Source: Thiotrichaceae bacterium
GTDB taxonomy: Bacteria > Pseudomonadota > Gammaproteobacteria > Beggiatoales > Beggiatoaceae
Direction of reading: 5' to 3'
NCBI GenBank assembly: GCA_026991885.1
Contig: JALXAQ010000192.1
Span: 1-44,858 of the forward strand
DNA length: 44,858 nucleotides
A program made the translations under genes and the position numbers. Below the pieces are notes generated by a model that was given only the letters and a program-made list of their open reading frames with translations, had not been told where the DNA came from and did no database searches. How positions within the stretch are numbered: the first letter of the stretch is position 1; each line of letters starts with the position of its first letter. This document shows, in pieces, positions 1 through 8,489 of this stretch.

Positions 1-85
1 CGTGTCGTTCGTTACCTATGGACACGCAACACTCGATACAGGTGGGTGGTTAGCCCTTACCTGACCGGGACTTTCACCCAGCAAG
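1..85 (-). other. possible fragment of a group II intron RNA
   Basis: Read on the minus strand, this stretch contains a GGGTGAAAGTCCC-type segment followed by an ACCACC...TCGAGTGTTGCGTG-like segment. From memory these resemble domain I of bacterial group II introns. No intron-encoded reverse transcriptase is visible, and the stretch runs off the window edge, so at most this is an end piece. It is also open in + frame 1 without a recognisable protein. The call rests on pattern memory only and is weak. Confidence 0.25.
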
Positions 86-89
86 AAAT

Positions 90-175
90 GCCAAGCTTCG
101 CTTGGCGCACGCACCCTACGCTCGCTATATTAGGTGGAAAGAAAATAGGTGCGTGGGACGCACCCTACGCTCGCT
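90..175. repeat. short hairpins and a 16-bp direct repeat in gene-free leader region
   Basis: GCCAAGC and GCTTGGC form a hairpin at 90-106. GGTGCGT and ACGCACC form a second one at 148-164. The 16-mer GCACCCTACGCTCGCT occurs exactly at 111-126 and 160-175. This belongs to the 'GTAGGGTGCGT' type of dispersed intergenic repeat. The rest of 1-290 holds no convincing gene. A short TTTGGACTCC scrap of the window's common palindromic repeat lies at about 181-190. Confidence 0.6.
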
Positions 176-290
176 AAAGCTTTGGACTCCAAAATACGAG
201 TGTGCGTGGATAGGAAGTGGCAGGATGCCCAATCTCTGAGATTTGGCGTCCCGTCACTTCGTTTGGGGTAAAACTTATTTGGATGGACTA

Positions 291-563
291 TTAATACCGA
301 TTATTTCTGCGTGGGCGCTCATTTCTTGGACGGGCTTGATTGACTTTGATATTTTTTCCTTTTACCAAACTATCGTTCAGTACTTTGATTGCCTCTTCTG
401 CATCTGCTTGCCTTGGCATTTCAACAAAAGCAAAACCTTTTGATTGCCCCGAATATTTATCGGAGATGAGGTTGACCTCTGAGACTTCTCCGTATGCGGT
501 AAACATCTCTTTCAGTTCTTCTTGTGTCAGACTATAGGGTAAATTTCCAACATATATATTCAT
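291..563 (-). CDS. small RRM-family RNA-binding protein
   Basis: This 90-residue protein is a single RNA recognition motif plus a short basic tail. RNP2 is IYVGNL (residues 3-8) and RNP1 is KGFAFVEM (residues 42-49). The aromatic residues that stack on RNA bases are present in both. The Arg/Asn-rich tail (about residues 78-90) probably adds non-specific RNA affinity. Bacterial and cyanobacterial proteins of this size and layout are often cold- or stress-induced single-stranded RNA binders. The target RNA here is unknown. The gene stands alone, with repeat-rich DNA downstream and about 100 bp of AT-rich sequence before the next gene. Family assignment is firm; role is inferred. Confidence 0.92.
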   Translation of the reverse strand: MNIYVGNLPYSLTQEELKEMFTAYGEVSEVNLISDKYSGQSKGFAFVEMPRQADAEEAIKVLNDSLVKGKNIKVNQARPRNERPRRNNRY

Positions 564-666
564 CTAATGTTCTCTATTAATAGTGAGTTGAACAAATAAA
601 ATCTATCGAATAACCAACACACCAAAAATTATACGATAGTGACAGCCAATATATAGGCTAATTCAG

Positions 667-2292
667 TCAGATCAAATCAAGTTTTTTATCAGCTATTCCC
701 TGACGCAATAAGTTTGATGAGGCGATCACCTGATCAACTTCTCTTATAAATGCGCTAAAACGATAAAATTGAACGTTTCGATAATGTTCAATGAGAGAAA
801 TTCCATGCTCTTCTTTTTTCGTTAGGATGAAATATTCGCCGAGCGCTCCCAAAATTTCAGCCGCCCGCTCATAAGCATATCGATGTTTGTTACTCACAAT
901 ATGTTCAACCCGTTGTTTAGCGATATTTTCTGCCCATTCTAACCATTTTTGAGTTTGGGAGGCTGGCCATTTCCGTCCGCGTATGCCTTGTATGATTTGT
1001 TCAATTAGGCTACTAGAATAACGTTGCAATAGCTTTTGAAGAAGCGATGTGGGTTGCTTATTGAGCGGCAGTAAAGCGATGAGGATGCCAGCAAACACAA
1101 CGCCAGTAGGATTTCTACCAGATGACCAGGCATAAGCTTTCTCATTCTTAACCAGCCCAAACGCTTTATTTATTTCTCCCGCCATCAAACTCGTTTTTGC
1201 ATAGAGATTTGAAGCAAATGGTTTATTTTGAGATAAAAATTTCAAGCCTTCTTTCAGTGCCTCGCTTCTTTGCTCTTGAGCCTCCGCTTCATTGATCCAA
1301 GCTAACAAGCTATTATCATTGGGCGCTGATAAGCATTTTTCTTTTTTAGCTTTGAGTCTCAGTTCTAAATCTCCCAAGGCTTCCGCAGCCAAGAGCAAGG
1401 AATCGGCAACCGCCGCACGGTATTCTCCAAGTGGTAAAGCACTTAAGCCTTCTTGGCTAATCGAGGCTAGCTCACTCCAAGCCTTTTCTTCAAGCAGTTT
1501 TTCAATCCAGAACAAATAGCCAAGCGGTTGTTGTTTAGATCGTACCAGTGCCGCCACTCCCTCCAAACCCTTTATTAAATTAACTGCTTCTAAACGTAAC
1601 AGGGTAGCACGATCACTTTGTTTTTTAGCTAAAGCCTTTTCCCACGCCGGCAAAAAGGTTTTAAAATTTGGGAGTTCACCGGGGCGGGCATCAATAATAT
1701 CCTGTAAAAAAGGATAGTTGCCATCAAATAAACGTAGCGGCTTATGAAACTGACTGGTTTGCTCAGGTTTCATCCCTATTAATAATGCTTTAACCCGTTG
1801 TTTGGGCGCGACGGTTTCATAAATACAACGACAATATCTTGCCCGTGGTTCCCGTAGTTCAATATCAAGAGAAAAATCGTCTAATTGAAATGCAAAAAGT
1901 TCATCAAAAGCCGCTTTAGCCGCTTCTAATTGATTTGACAAAAAAAGTTCTCCGGTTTGTCCGAATAAAGTTTCAAGTCTTTGCTTTTGTTCCTGAGAAA
2001 TATAATCTATTCCCTCATCGTCATCATATTCATCCCCCTCAATAGAGGCGATACGCGCTTCGACTTCTTTTCGTAATTCAAGAATATCGTCAATGAGCGT
2101 TTTATCTGAGGCTATTATTTCAATTTGATCCAACTGCGTTATATGACCTAAAAAATTGGAGCGTTCCTCTTGAGGGACCGCTTGTGCAACAGTCTGAATG
2201 GTTTCTAATAATTCCTTTTTTGTTAAGTTTTTGCAATGTTTTTCAATAGATTCAAGATAAGGTTTCAGGGTAAGCCCCTTATTGTGATTCAT
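667..2292 (-). CDS. hypothetical helical-repeat protein, 541 aa
   Basis: I do not recognise this family. The protein looks soluble: no signal peptide or membrane segment is visible. It is strongly alpha-helical, with an acidic patch near residues 85-95 (EGDEYDDDEG) and Leu/Ala-rich helices that suggest TPR-like or HEAT-like solenoid packing. The C-terminal part (HRYAYERAAEIL... then YRFSAFIREVDQVI) resembles helical tails of SWIM-zinc-finger-associated proteins, but no zinc-finger cysteines are present. GGAG lies 10 nt before the ATG. It follows a CheY-like regulator after only 21 nt, so the two are probably co-transcribed and may work together as regulator and effector. That link is inference. 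Confidence 0.8.
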   Translation of the reverse strand: MNHNKGLTLKPYLESIEKHCKNLTKKELLETIQTVAQAVPQEERSNFLGHITQLDQIEIIASDKTLIDDILELRKEVEARIASIEGDEYDDDEGIDYISQEQKQRLETLFGQTGELFLSNQLEAAKAAFDELFAFQLDDFSLDIELREPRARYCRCIYETVAPKQRVKALLIGMKPEQTSQFHKPLRLFDGNYPFLQDIIDARPGELPNFKTFLPAWEKALAKKQSDRATLLRLEAVNLIKGLEGVAALVRSKQQPLGYLFWIEKLLEEKAWSELASISQEGLSALPLGEYRAAVADSLLLAAEALGDLELRLKAKKEKCLSAPNDNSLLAWINEAEAQEQRSEALKEGLKFLSQNKPFASNLYAKTSLMAGEINKAFGLVKNEKAYAWSSGRNPTGVVFAGILIALLPLNKQPTSLLQKLLQRYSSSLIEQIIQGIRGRKWPASQTQKWLEWAENIAKQRVEHIVSNKHRYAYERAAEILGALGEYFILTKKEEHGISLIEHYRNVQFYRFSAFIREVDQVIASSNLLRQGIADKKLDLI

Positions 2293-2313
2293 AGTTTTTT
2301 TTCTCCGAGCGTG

Positions 2314-2697
2314 CTACCAAAGCATTTTCTGAACACTTTCTAGCAGTTCATCTGGCAGAAAAGGTTTATAAAGAATATCAGATGCGCCAAATTCTAAGAC
2401 TTCAGACTCAATATCATGTTTTTGCAAACTCGTCAAGATTAACACAGGTATCTCTTTTTTCGCTGTCTGTCGCAGCCAATGTAAAAAAGTCATTCCATCC
2501 ATGACAGGCATAATCATATCAAGGAGGATCAAATCAGGCTTTATAAACTCCATATATTCTTTGCCCTCTTGTCCGTTACTTGCAGCAGTGGCAGCATAGC
2601 CGGCTATATTAAGGGTCATTATTGAAATAGAGCGCAATTCATCATTGTCATCAATCAGCAATATTTTTTGTTGTTTTTTATCGTTAGTCATTGTCAT
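2314..2697 (-). CDS. single-domain (CheY-like) response regulator
   Basis: This 127-residue protein is a receiver domain with no output domain. The acidic pair Asp16-Asp17 (LLIDDND), phospho-acceptor Asp60 (LLLDMIMP), Thr89 (ILTS) and Lys111 (YKPF) are all in place, so it should accept a phosphoryl group. It would have to signal by binding a partner protein. The gene immediately downstream, encoding an unknown helical-repeat protein, is the obvious candidate. AAGGAG lies 8 nt before the chosen ATG. No cognate histidine kinase is adjacent. Receiver assignment is certain; pathway is unknown. Confidence 0.93.
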   Translation of the reverse strand: MTMTNDKKQQKILLIDDNDELRSISIMTLNIAGYAATAASNGQEGKEYMEFIKPDLILLDMIMPVMDGMTFLHWLRQTAKKEIPVLILTSLQKHDIESEVLEFGASDILYKPFLPDELLESVQKMLW

Positions 2698-2834
2698 TGA
2701 TAAAACTCCTTAAAATGCGTACAACAGAAATTGCACGAGTGCGCTAACAGTATATACCTATTTCTGATAAGTGCAAGCAAAACCATAAGTTACTTTCAGT
2801 CTTTAATCTGCGCTATTTTATACCCATTAACAGC

Positions 2835-2860
2835 CATCCAAGATAGATAAATCTTGGATC
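2835..2860. repeat. palindromic TCCAAGAT-type repeat upstream of the M16C protease gene
   Basis: ATCCAAGAT (2836-2844) and ATCTTGGAT (2851-2859) form a 9-bp stem. It is a variant of the GTCCAAGAT...ATCTTGGAC repeat found at several other places in this window. It lies about 35 nt before the preP-like start codon and would be in that gene's leader or promoter. Confidence 0.7.
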
Positions 2861-2892
2861 CCTATTTCTCCTATCTTTATTAAGGATTTTAA

Positions 2893-5796
2893 ATGTCCAC
2901 TTTTACTCTTATTCGTCAAGCACCCATTCCTAGTTTAAATATTGAGCTTGAGGAATATCGCCACATCACTACCGGGGCGCGACATTTGCATTTGTCTGCT
3001 GAGGATAATAATAATGCTTTTTTGGTCGCCTTTTTGACTGTGCCAGAGGATTCTACTGGTGTAGCGCATATTTTGGAGCATACCTCTTTGTGTGGTAGCC
3101 AACGTTACCCGGTGCGCGATCCGTTTTTTATGATGACGCGCCGCTCTTTAAATACTTTTATGAATGCCTTCACAAGTAGCGATTGGACAGCTTATCCTTT
3201 TGCCAGTCAAAATACTAAGGATTTTGATAATTTATTGCAAGTGTATTTGGATGCCGCGTTTTTTCCTAATTTGGATCGGCTTGATTTTGCTCAAGAGGGG
3301 CATCGCCTCGAATTTGAAACGCCGGATGCGCCGCAGTCGCCCTTGGTTTATAAAGGGGTTGTGTTTAATGAAATGAAAGGGGCTTTGAGTTCACCCGTGC
3401 AACGTTTGTGGCAGGCGGTGCATTCTCATCTCTTTCCCACGATTACTTATCATTATAATAGCGGTGGCGATCCTAAGAATATTCCACAATTAACACATGC
3501 CCAATTGAAAGCTTTTCATGCGACTCATTATCATCCGTCTAATGCAATTTTTATGACATACGGAGATCGTCCAGCGGCAGGGCATCAACGTTGGTTTGAA
3601 GAATGTGCTTTGCAGCATTTTCAAAAAAGGGATTGTTTGCAGGTGCCTGATGAGCAACGTTATGAGTCTCCGCAAGAGGCTTTTCATTATTATCCCATTG
3701 AAAAAAAACAAGATGTTCAAAATAAAACGCATATTGTATTAGCATGGTTATTGGGCAAAAGTACCGATATTCGTGAGGTGATAAATGCGAGTCTGTTGAC
3801 TGGGGTGTTACTTGACAATAGTGCGTCTCCATTACGTCATGCCTTGGAAACGAGCCCTTTGGGTACTGCTCCCTCGCCTTTATGCGGTTTTGATGATAAT
3901 AGCCGTGAAGGCAGTTTTATGTGTGGCTTGGAGGGCTCGAATCCTGAACAGGCGGATGCCGTAGAAAAGTTGATTTTTCAAGTACTTCAGGATATTGCTG
4001 ATAACGGTGTGCCATTAGAAATGGTAGAATCGGTGCTACATCAAATCGAGTTGACTCAACGAGAAATCACTGGCGATAGTTTTCCTTATGGTTTGCATTT
4101 ATTAGTGAATACTTTGTCTCCGATGATGCATGGTGGTGATCCGCTGGCGTTTGTAGATATTGATCCGGTATTGAGCGCGTTACGGGCGGATTGTCAAAAT
4201 CCAGATTTTATTCCCAATTTAGTGCGGCGCTTATTGTTGGATAATCCACACCGGGTTCGCCTGGTGATGGCGCCTGATATAAATTTAGCCGCACAAGAAA
4301 TCGCTGAGGAAAAGGCGCAATTAGAAGACATCAAAGCCGCTATGAGTGAAGCGGATAAAGCAAAAATTGTTGAACAAGCCGCCGCTTTAGAAGCCCGTCA
4401 ACATAAAAGTGATGATCCTGAAATTTTGCCGAAAGTGGGTTTGGAGGATGTGGCTGATGAGTTGAAAATTCCTGTGGGCTCGGATCAAGCTGTTAATGGT
4501 TTGCCAGCCACTTGGTTTGCTCGCGGCACAAATGGTATGGTTTATCAAACCCTTGTTGCAGATTTGCCCGATTTGGATACGGATTTGTTGGATGTTTTGC
4601 CTTTATTTTGTGATTGTATGACGGAAGTGGGTTGTGGTGATAAGGATTATCGGGAGACGGCTGCGCGACAGGCTGCTGTGACGGGGGGTATTAGTGCGAC
4701 AGTCTCAATGCGTGGCAGTGTTTCTGATGTACAAAATGTGCGTAGTTTGTTTAATTTATCTGGTAAAGCATTGGCACGTCATCAAGCTGATCTGGCTGAT
4801 TTGTTACGAGAAACTTTGGAGCAAGCCCGTTTTGATGAGTTGCCACGTTTGCGCGAGTTGATTGCCCAATTACGGGCACAGACTGATAACAGTGTCACAG
4901 CGCGTGGACATCATTTGGTGATGAGTGCGTGTAATAGTGGTATGAGTCCAGCGGGGCATTTTTCTCATCGTTGGCATGGTTTGGCGGGATTGAAAACTTT
5001 GAAAGCTTTGGATGATAGTTTTGTAGATGAGGATAATTTGAAGGCGTTTGCTGCTAAGTTGGAGCGTATTCGTGATCAGTTACTTGAGGCGCCCCGCCAA
5101 TTATTGGTTGTAAGTGAAGCGGAACGGCATGATGAGATTGCAGAGAGTTTTGCAAAGCTTCAATGGCGCACAACAAAGTCTGCTGGGGCGTTTTTTAAGC
5201 CTTCGATGGAGAATTTTGTGGTTAAAAATTCGTGGAGTACGAGTACGCAGGTGAATTTTTGTGCTAAAGCGTATCCAACGGTGGCGGCAAATCATGCTGA
5301 TGCGCCGGTTTTGACGGTATTAGGTCATTTTTTGCAAAATGGTTTTTTGCACCGTGCTTTGCGTGAGCAAGGGGGCGCGTATGGTGGTGGTGTCAATTAT
5401 GATGGGAGTAGTGGGGCATTTCGTTTTTATTCTTATCGTGATCCACGCTTATTGGAGACTTTGGCAGATTTTGATCGCTCTTTGAGCTGGTTACAAGATG
5501 GTAAACATGATAAGCGGGTTTTGGATGAGGCGATTCTTGGGGTGATTAGTCGTATTGATCGCCCTGGCTCTCCCGCTGGAGAAGCGATAACTAGCTTTTT
5601 TAATAGTTTAAATGGGCGTACTCCACCTGTGTTGCGTGAATTTCGTCATCGAGTTTTACAGGTGAATATAGAAGATTTGCAACGAGTGGCGGAGAGTTAT
5701 TTGCAACCGGATAAGGCGCATGTTGCGGTTTTGAGTAATGCGAAGATTTTGGGTGATTTGTCGTCAAAGTTGGGATTGGAGCAGCGGGTGTTGTAA
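2893..5796 (+). CDS. M16C zinc metalloprotease, PreP-like presequence/oligopeptide protease
   Basis: At 967 residues this is a full-length M16C (pitrilysin/insulinase superfamily) enzyme, made of two homologous halves that close around an unfolded peptide. The inverted zinc motif HILEH is at residues 59-63: His59 and His63 bind metal and Glu62 is the catalytic base. Glu160 in NEMKG is the likely third ligand. The second half lacks the motif, as expected, but keeps the Arg/Tyr-bearing C-terminal segment (GGAYGGGVNY). No signal peptide is seen, so it is probably cytosolic and degrades peptides rather than folded proteins. AAGGA lies 7 nt before the ATG. The gene is monocistronic and ends at an inverted repeat shared with the convergent abiE gene. 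Confidence 0.92.
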   Translation: MSTFTLIRQAPIPSLNIELEEYRHITTGARHLHLSAEDNNNAFLVAFLTVPEDSTGVAHILEHTSLCGSQRYPVRDPFFMMTRRSLNTFMNAFTSSDWTAYPFASQNTKDFDNLLQVYLDAAFFPNLDRLDFAQEGHRLEFETPDAPQSPLVYKGVVFNEMKGALSSPVQRLWQAVHSHLFPTITYHYNSGGDPKNIPQLTHAQLKAFHATHYHPSNAIFMTYGDRPAAGHQRWFEECALQHFQKRDCLQVPDEQRYESPQEAFHYYPIEKKQDVQNKTHIVLAWLLGKSTDIREVINASLLTGVLLDNSASPLRHALETSPLGTAPSPLCGFDDNSREGSFMCGLEGSNPEQADAVEKLIFQVLQDIADNGVPLEMVESVLHQIELTQREITGDSFPYGLHLLVNTLSPMMHGGDPLAFVDIDPVLSALRADCQNPDFIPNLVRRLLLDNPHRVRLVMAPDINLAAQEIAEEKAQLEDIKAAMSEADKAKIVEQAAALEARQHKSDDPEILPKVGLEDVADELKIPVGSDQAVNGLPATWFARGTNGMVYQTLVADLPDLDTDLLDVLPLFCDCMTEVGCGDKDYRETAARQAAVTGGISATVSMRGSVSDVQNVRSLFNLSGKALARHQADLADLLRETLEQARFDELPRLRELIAQLRAQTDNSVTARGHHLVMSACNSGMSPAGHFSHRWHGLAGLKTLKALDDSFVDEDNLKAFAAKLERIRDQLLEAPRQLLVVSEAERHDEIAESFAKLQWRTTKSAGAFFKPSMENFVVKNSWSTSTQVNFCAKAYPTVAANHADAPVLTVLGHFLQNGFLHRALREQGGAYGGGVNYDGSSGAFRFYSYRDPRLLETLADFDRSLSWLQDGKHDKRVLDEAILGVISRIDRPGSPAGEAITSFFNSLNGRTPPVLREFRHRVLQVNIEDLQRVAESYLQPDKAHVAVLSNAKILGDLSSKLGLEQRVL

Positions 5797-5830
5797 AGTT
5801 AAGGTTTATGGTTGCCCTGACTGGTATATT

Positions 5831-5886
5831 AGACTTGTCCGTCAATAAAAAATCAAAATCAAAACTTTTTATTTACGGACAAGTCT
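5831..5886. terminator. 21-bp inverted repeat between convergent genes (bidirectional terminator or MITE-like element)
   Basis: The arms at 5831-5851 and 5866-5886 are reverse complements over 21 nt with one mismatch, around a 14-nt A-rich loop. The inner ends are A-rich and T-rich on both strands. A transcript from either side would therefore form a strong hairpin with a nearby U run. It lies 35 nt after the protease stop and overlaps the stop codon of the abiE fusion. A bidirectional terminator is the simplest reading; the near-perfect long arms also fit a miniature inverted-repeat element. Confidence 0.65.
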
Positions 5887-7414
5887 ACTGATAACTGAAT
5901 AGCGTGTTTTTAAGTTTTTCCAGTCTCTCCATAAAAAAATCTGTACTCCAAAGTGACAGCGTCTTTTTTTCCCTGAGAAAAGGAGCAACATCTTTTTTCG
6001 CCGTCTCCCAATTAATGCTTTTTATCTGGCTTTCAAGTTTCTCAATATACCATTTCGGTGTCACTTCAATAGCTTGTCCAGCCCAAGTTCCTTGTTGTTC
6101 AAGTGCATTGCTCAGTAATTGAAAATTGGGGATGACTTCTCTTTTGATATACCAAAGAAAATCGTACCAATCTCTGCCTTTGAGATAAGAGCGACACAAA
6201 AGGGCATGGCTCTTATTTGCAAAATTGCTGGACATGTCTTGAATTTCTACCGCAAAATCCACCGGAAAATCTAAAAATTTTATTTCCGTTGTCGAACCCT
6301 TCGGCGGGTTTGTATCTATTTCTAGTTTGATTAGAATTTTCTGATGAGGATGATGTTTAAATGATAACTCTAACAGTTTACCAATGGATTTATCTTTGAT
6401 AAACATTTTTTGGACATTTGTACCTAGCTTGCTTTTATCTCTAATCTCCGGCGAGATGCCATACAGTTTACACACTTCAATGATGGCTTTCTGATAATCT
6501 TGCCACTTAAAATCAGGATTAGTCTCTTTTAGGAGAAAATCTAAATCTTCTGAAAAACGGGGTAGATTGTAGATAATTCTAAGACAGGTGCCTCCATGAA
6601 AAATGGCATCATCAAAAAAATGGGCTTCTGATAAGCCATTCAGAATGATTTCCTGCAAAATTTCTTTTAACGCATCCCCTTCTTCTTCCACCGTTTTAGG
6701 TGAATATTTTTTGAGTCTGTCATTGATAATGCTATGACTCATCATTTTTCCTCTGTTTTTTTTTGGGGTTGGAAGGATTTCTTTTTGCAAATGTTCTAAA
6801 AATGAGCGGACACGCTTGGCGCGAAAAACGGGCAATACTTCTTTAAAATCATCAATCCTGAGCCTATTCAGATTTTCAGCCTCAATGCGAAGTCCTTCCA
6901 ATAAATAATCTATTCCCATCCATTCTATTTTTCTATCATATACATAATCAGCCAATGCCCTCAAAGGTTTTGCCATGAAAAACGCTTGTCCATTGTGAGT
7001 CTGACGCGCAACGCCGTTTAAAAATTCAAGCGCATTCACGGGCAAATAAACATATTTAAATTCGCCCAAGGGTGTCTCAAAACTTCGACTCCGCCCTTTA
7101 TTTATTACACTCATGACAATTGTCACTCTTTCTGGAATCCAACCATGATACGATAGGGCACTTTCAAAAGAGATATAGCTCTTATAGATTGTCCGACTTG
7201 CGACAAAAAATTGGCTCAATTTGGTTGTGCGATATTTTTCGGCGAGGATGTACACGCCGCGACGAATTCTGATGAGTTCACCTTTGGCAAGGGCTTTATT
7301 GACGAGTCCATATCTTCGAGCGGGCGTTCCGCCGAAAAGATGGGCTAAGTCTCTCTCAGTGAATACCCGTGAGGCAAAGCCGGCTTCTTGGAGTTTTTCA
7401 GTTGATGCTAACAT
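5885..7414 (-). CDS. AbiEi antitoxin - AbiEii nucleotidyltransferase toxin, fused in one frame
   Basis: One 509-codon frame carries two proteins that are normally separate. Residues 1 to about 223 are an AbiEi-type antitoxin: a winged-helix start (FTERDLAHLF...), the GELIRIRRGVY motif and a helical C-terminal part. The rest is a complete AbiEii toxin with nucleotidyltransferase motif GGT...SEDLDF, then EIDTNPP, then KGRDWYDFLW. Type IV AbiE systems act in phage abortive infection. The toxin transfers nucleotides (to tRNA in characterised relatives) and the antitoxin represses the operon. At the junction lies an A9 tract (6756-6764), then AGAGG and ATGATG (6740-6745). Removing one A would end the antitoxin in a classical ATGA overlap with the toxin start. 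The start at ATG 7414 was chosen over an in-frame TTG at 7426, which has AGGAAG just upstream and could be the true start. Confidence 0.85.
   Translation of the reverse strand: MLASTEKLQEAGFASRVFTERDLAHLFGGTPARRYGLVNKALAKGELIRIRRGVYILAEKYRTTKLSQFFVASRTIYKSYISFESALSYHGWIPERVTIVMSVINKGRSRSFETPLGEFKYVYLPVNALEFLNGVARQTHNGQAFFMAKPLRALADYVYDRKIEWMGIDYLLEGLRIEAENLNRLRIDDFKEVLPVFRAKRVRSFLEHLQKEILPTPKKNRGKMMSHSIINDRLKKYSPKTVEEEGDALKEILQEIILNGLSEAHFFDDAIFHGGTCLRIIYNLPRFSEDLDFLLKETNPDFKWQDYQKAIIEVCKLYGISPEIRDKSKLGTNVQKMFIKDKSIGKLLELSFKHHPHQKILIKLEIDTNPPKGSTTEIKFLDFPVDFAVEIQDMSSNFANKSHALLCRSYLKGRDWYDFLWYIKREVIPNFQLLSNALEQQGTWAGQAIEVTPKWYIEKLESQIKSINWETAKKDVAPFLREKKTLSLWSTDFFMERLEKLKNTLFSYQ
6740..6764 (-). 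promoter_or_regulatory. slippage-prone A9 tract followed by internal RBS and start of the AbiEii toxin
   Basis: On the minus strand, nine A residues (6764-6756) span the codons CCA AAA AAA AAC. They are followed by AGAGG (6754-6750), four A and the tandem start ATGATG (6745-6740). The in-frame heptamer A_AAA_AAC is also a possible -1 ribosomal slip site. With 8 A the antitoxin would stop at TGA inside ATGATG. After a -1 slip or with 10 A it would stop at TAG eight codons on. Only exactly 9 A gives the fusion. Confidence 0.6.
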
Positions 7415-7460
7415 TTTTTTTTGCAAGAAACTTCCTATTTTAGAAAGTATTTTACATTAT

Positions 7461-7491
7461 CTTGGACATCCAAACTTTAGTTTGGACTCCT
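7461..7491. repeat. palindromic GGAC..TTTGGACTCC-type repeat between divergent genes
   Basis: CCAAACT (7470-7476) and AGTTTGG (7479-7485) form a tight stem-loop. It is framed by TTGGACATCC and GGACTCC, the same outer words as in the other dispersed palindromes. It lies between the divergent abiE fusion and ilvE, in the space where both promoters must sit. Confidence 0.6.
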
Positions 7492-7543
7492 AAAATAGTG
7501 TAAACTATCAACCAACATCAGCTTTACACGAGGAGAAAAAAAA

Positions 7544-8464
7544 ATGGGAATGGATGATCGCGACGGAGTGATCTGGTTTGATGGCAAAATGGTGCCTTGG
7601 CGTGATGCAAATGTACATGTTTTAACACATACCTTGCATTATGGCATGGGCGTGTTTGAGGGCATTCGCGCTTATAAAGCCGAGCAAGGCACCGCGATTT
7701 TTCGTTTACAAGAGCATACGCGACGCTTATTTGATTCAGCGCATATTTTGGGAATAAATATCCCTTATGATCAGCAAACGATTAATGATGCGATTTGCGC
7801 CGCTGTACGCGATAATGGATTAGAAAGTGGCTATATTCGCCCCCTGGTTTTTTACGGCTCAGAAGGCATGGGATTACGTGCCGATAATTTGCGTGTCCAT
7901 GTGAGCATTGCCGCTTGGGAATGGGGCGCTTATTTGGGCGCGGATGGCATAGAAAAAGGTATTCGCATACATACCTCATCTTATACACGTCACCATGTCA
8001 ACATTACCATGTGCAAAGCCAAAGCGGTGGGCAACTATATGAATTCTACGCTCGCATTACAAGAAGCCTTGGCAGGTGGTTATGATGAAGCCTTATTATT
8101 AGATACAGAAGGCTATGTTGCCGAGGGCAGCGGTGAAAATATTTTTATAGTGCGAGATGGTATTATTTATACGCCAGAATTAACTTCCGCACTGGCAGGC
8201 ATTACGCGGGCCAGCATTTTCACGCTTGCCGAAGAAATCGGATATACCATACGCGAAAAACGTATCAGTCGTGATGAAGTCTATATTGCTGATGAAGCCT
8301 TTTTTACTGGCACTGCCGCAGAAGTGACACCCATTCGTGAATTAGATGGTCGCACGATTGGTGCTGGCACACGCGGGACTATCACTGAGCGTTTACAAAG
8401 CTTATTTTTTGATCTTGTGCATGGTCGTCAAGCCACACATTTGGATTGGTTGACGTTTGTTTAA
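7544..8464 (+). CDS. ilvE: branched-chain amino acid aminotransferase
   Basis: This 306-residue fold-type IV PLP enzyme transfers the amino group between glutamate and the keto acids of leucine, isoleucine and valine, the last step of their synthesis. Family motifs include FEGIRAY near residue 38, KAVGNYMNS with the PLP lysine (Lys160), and EGSGENIF near residue 198. The SGENIF loop and the length match IlvE rather than D-amino acid or aminodeoxychorismate enzymes. GAGGAG lies about 9 nt before the ATG. It is followed after 25 nt by a small zinc-finger gene and then waaF, as in Pseudomonas-type gammaproteobacteria. Confidence 0.95.
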   Translation: MGMDDRDGVIWFDGKMVPWRDANVHVLTHTLHYGMGVFEGIRAYKAEQGTAIFRLQEHTRRLFDSAHILGINIPYDQQTINDAICAAVRDNGLESGYIRPLVFYGSEGMGLRADNLRVHVSIAAWEWGAYLGADGIEKGIRIHTSSYTRHHVNITMCKAKAVGNYMNSTLALQEALAGGYDEALLLDTEGYVAEGSGENIFIVRDGIIYTPELTSALAGITRASIFTLAEEIGYTIREKRISRDEVYIADEAFFTGTAAEVTPIRELDGRTIGAGTRGTITERLQSLFFDLVHGRQATHLDWLTFV

Positions 8465-8489
8465 TTAAAAAAAACTGAGAGAAAACAAG

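Noticed and set aside
5892..5898. A TAACTGA heptamer near the end of the abiE gene
   Set aside because: A single copy inside the 3' end of coding sequence with no start codon nearby; expected by chance in AT-rich DNA.
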